This document shows, in pieces, positions 6,787-6,928 of a stretch of 6,928 bases of DNA. Positions within the stretch are counted from its first letter, which is position 1. Each line of letters begins with the position of its first letter. Source of the stretch: Bacteroidales bacterium. Lineage in GTDB: Bacteria > Bacteroidota > Bacteroidia > Bacteroidales > UBA3663. The stretch lies in the NCBI GenBank assembly GCA_016293065.1, contig JAEDEY010000095.1:1-6928 (forward strand). Direction: 5' to 3'. The translations under genes were made by a program, and so were the position numbers. The notes under the pieces were generated by a model. The model ran no database searches, had not been told where the DNA came from, and saw nothing but the letters and a program-made list of their open reading frames with translations.

Positions 6787-6928
6787 ATGAACAATTATCA
6801 GAATCAAAACCAGAATGAGGAGAAGGCGCTTGACAAGTACGCCAACAACCTCTGTGAGAAAGCTCGGGCAGGAAAGCTCGATCCTGTGATTGGCCGTGAT
6901 GATGAGATCCGTCGTGTGTTGCAGATTC
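6787..6928 (+). CDS. ClpB-type AAA+ disaggregase lacking the N domain (partial, 5' end only)
   Basis: The 47 visible codons begin with an Asn/Gln-rich lead (NNYQNQNQNEE) and continue as ALDKYANNL, KARAGKLDPVIGRDDEIRRVLQI. The second part is the conserved entry to the first ATPase domain of ClpB; ClpC and ClpA have different residues here (for example more divergent E/A-G-K-L-D-P-V-V-G-R-E-K-E-I-E-R in ClpC). In typical ClpB about 150 residues of substrate-binding N domain precede this point. Here the ATG is immediately upstream and the preceding DNA is noncoding, so this protein starts where the short ClpB isoform made by internal initiation in E. coli starts. The family threads aggregated proteins through a hexameric ring, working with DnaK. 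The Walker motifs, middle domain and C-terminus are beyond the edge, so a ClpC-like or degenerate protein cannot be fully excluded. ATG chosen because it is the only start ahead of the conserved block. Confidence 0.8.
   Translation, partial: MNNYQNQNQNEEKALDKYANNLCEKARAGKLDPVIGRDDEIRRVLQI

Overview
The window looks like a chromosomal segment from a member of the Bacteroidales, possibly Prevotellaceae (the family is a guess). Evidence: a TamB-family gene is followed by a TamA-like gene that starts with a lipoprotein signal (the TamL form known from Bacteroidota); a textbook Bacteroidota promoter (TTTG, 19 bp, TAACTTTG) precedes tamB; none of the three starts has a Shine-Dalgarno sequence; and moderate-GC genes flank a very AT-rich intergenic region. 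I saw no mobile element, tRNA, rRNA or CRISPR array.

Layout. Positions 1-1858 (minus strand) hold the first 619 codons of tamL, an outer-membrane BamA/TamA-superfamily protein cut by the left edge inside its beta-barrel. Positions 1770-6497 (minus) hold a complete tamB (1575 aa). The two genes overlap by 89 bp in different frames, so the DNA for the last 29 codons of TamB also encodes the whole TamL lipoprotein signal peptide. Positions 6498-6786 are a 289-bp divergent intergenic region. It holds the tamB promoter, an 8-bp perfect inverted repeat with a 10-nt spacer, and a sigma-54-like -24/-12 element facing right. From 6787 (plus strand) a ClpB-type AAA+ disaggregase begins and runs off the right edge. 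Its start lies just before the first ATPase domain, so the usual ClpB N domain is absent.

How the genes fit together. TamB is anchored in the inner membrane and spans the periplasm; TamL sits in the outer membrane. Together they form the translocation and assembly module, linked to outer-membrane protein insertion and to lipid traffic between the membranes. Their order and overlap imply one mRNA from the tamB promoter and probably translational coupling. The clpB-like gene is transcribed away from them. It is cytoplasmic, with no direct functional link visible beyond a shared intergenic region and a possible common envelope/protein-folding stress theme (inference). The core genes belong to known families. 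The less ordinary points are the dual-coding overlap built on an 8-bp repeat, the N-domain-less ClpB, and its candidate sigma-54 control region.
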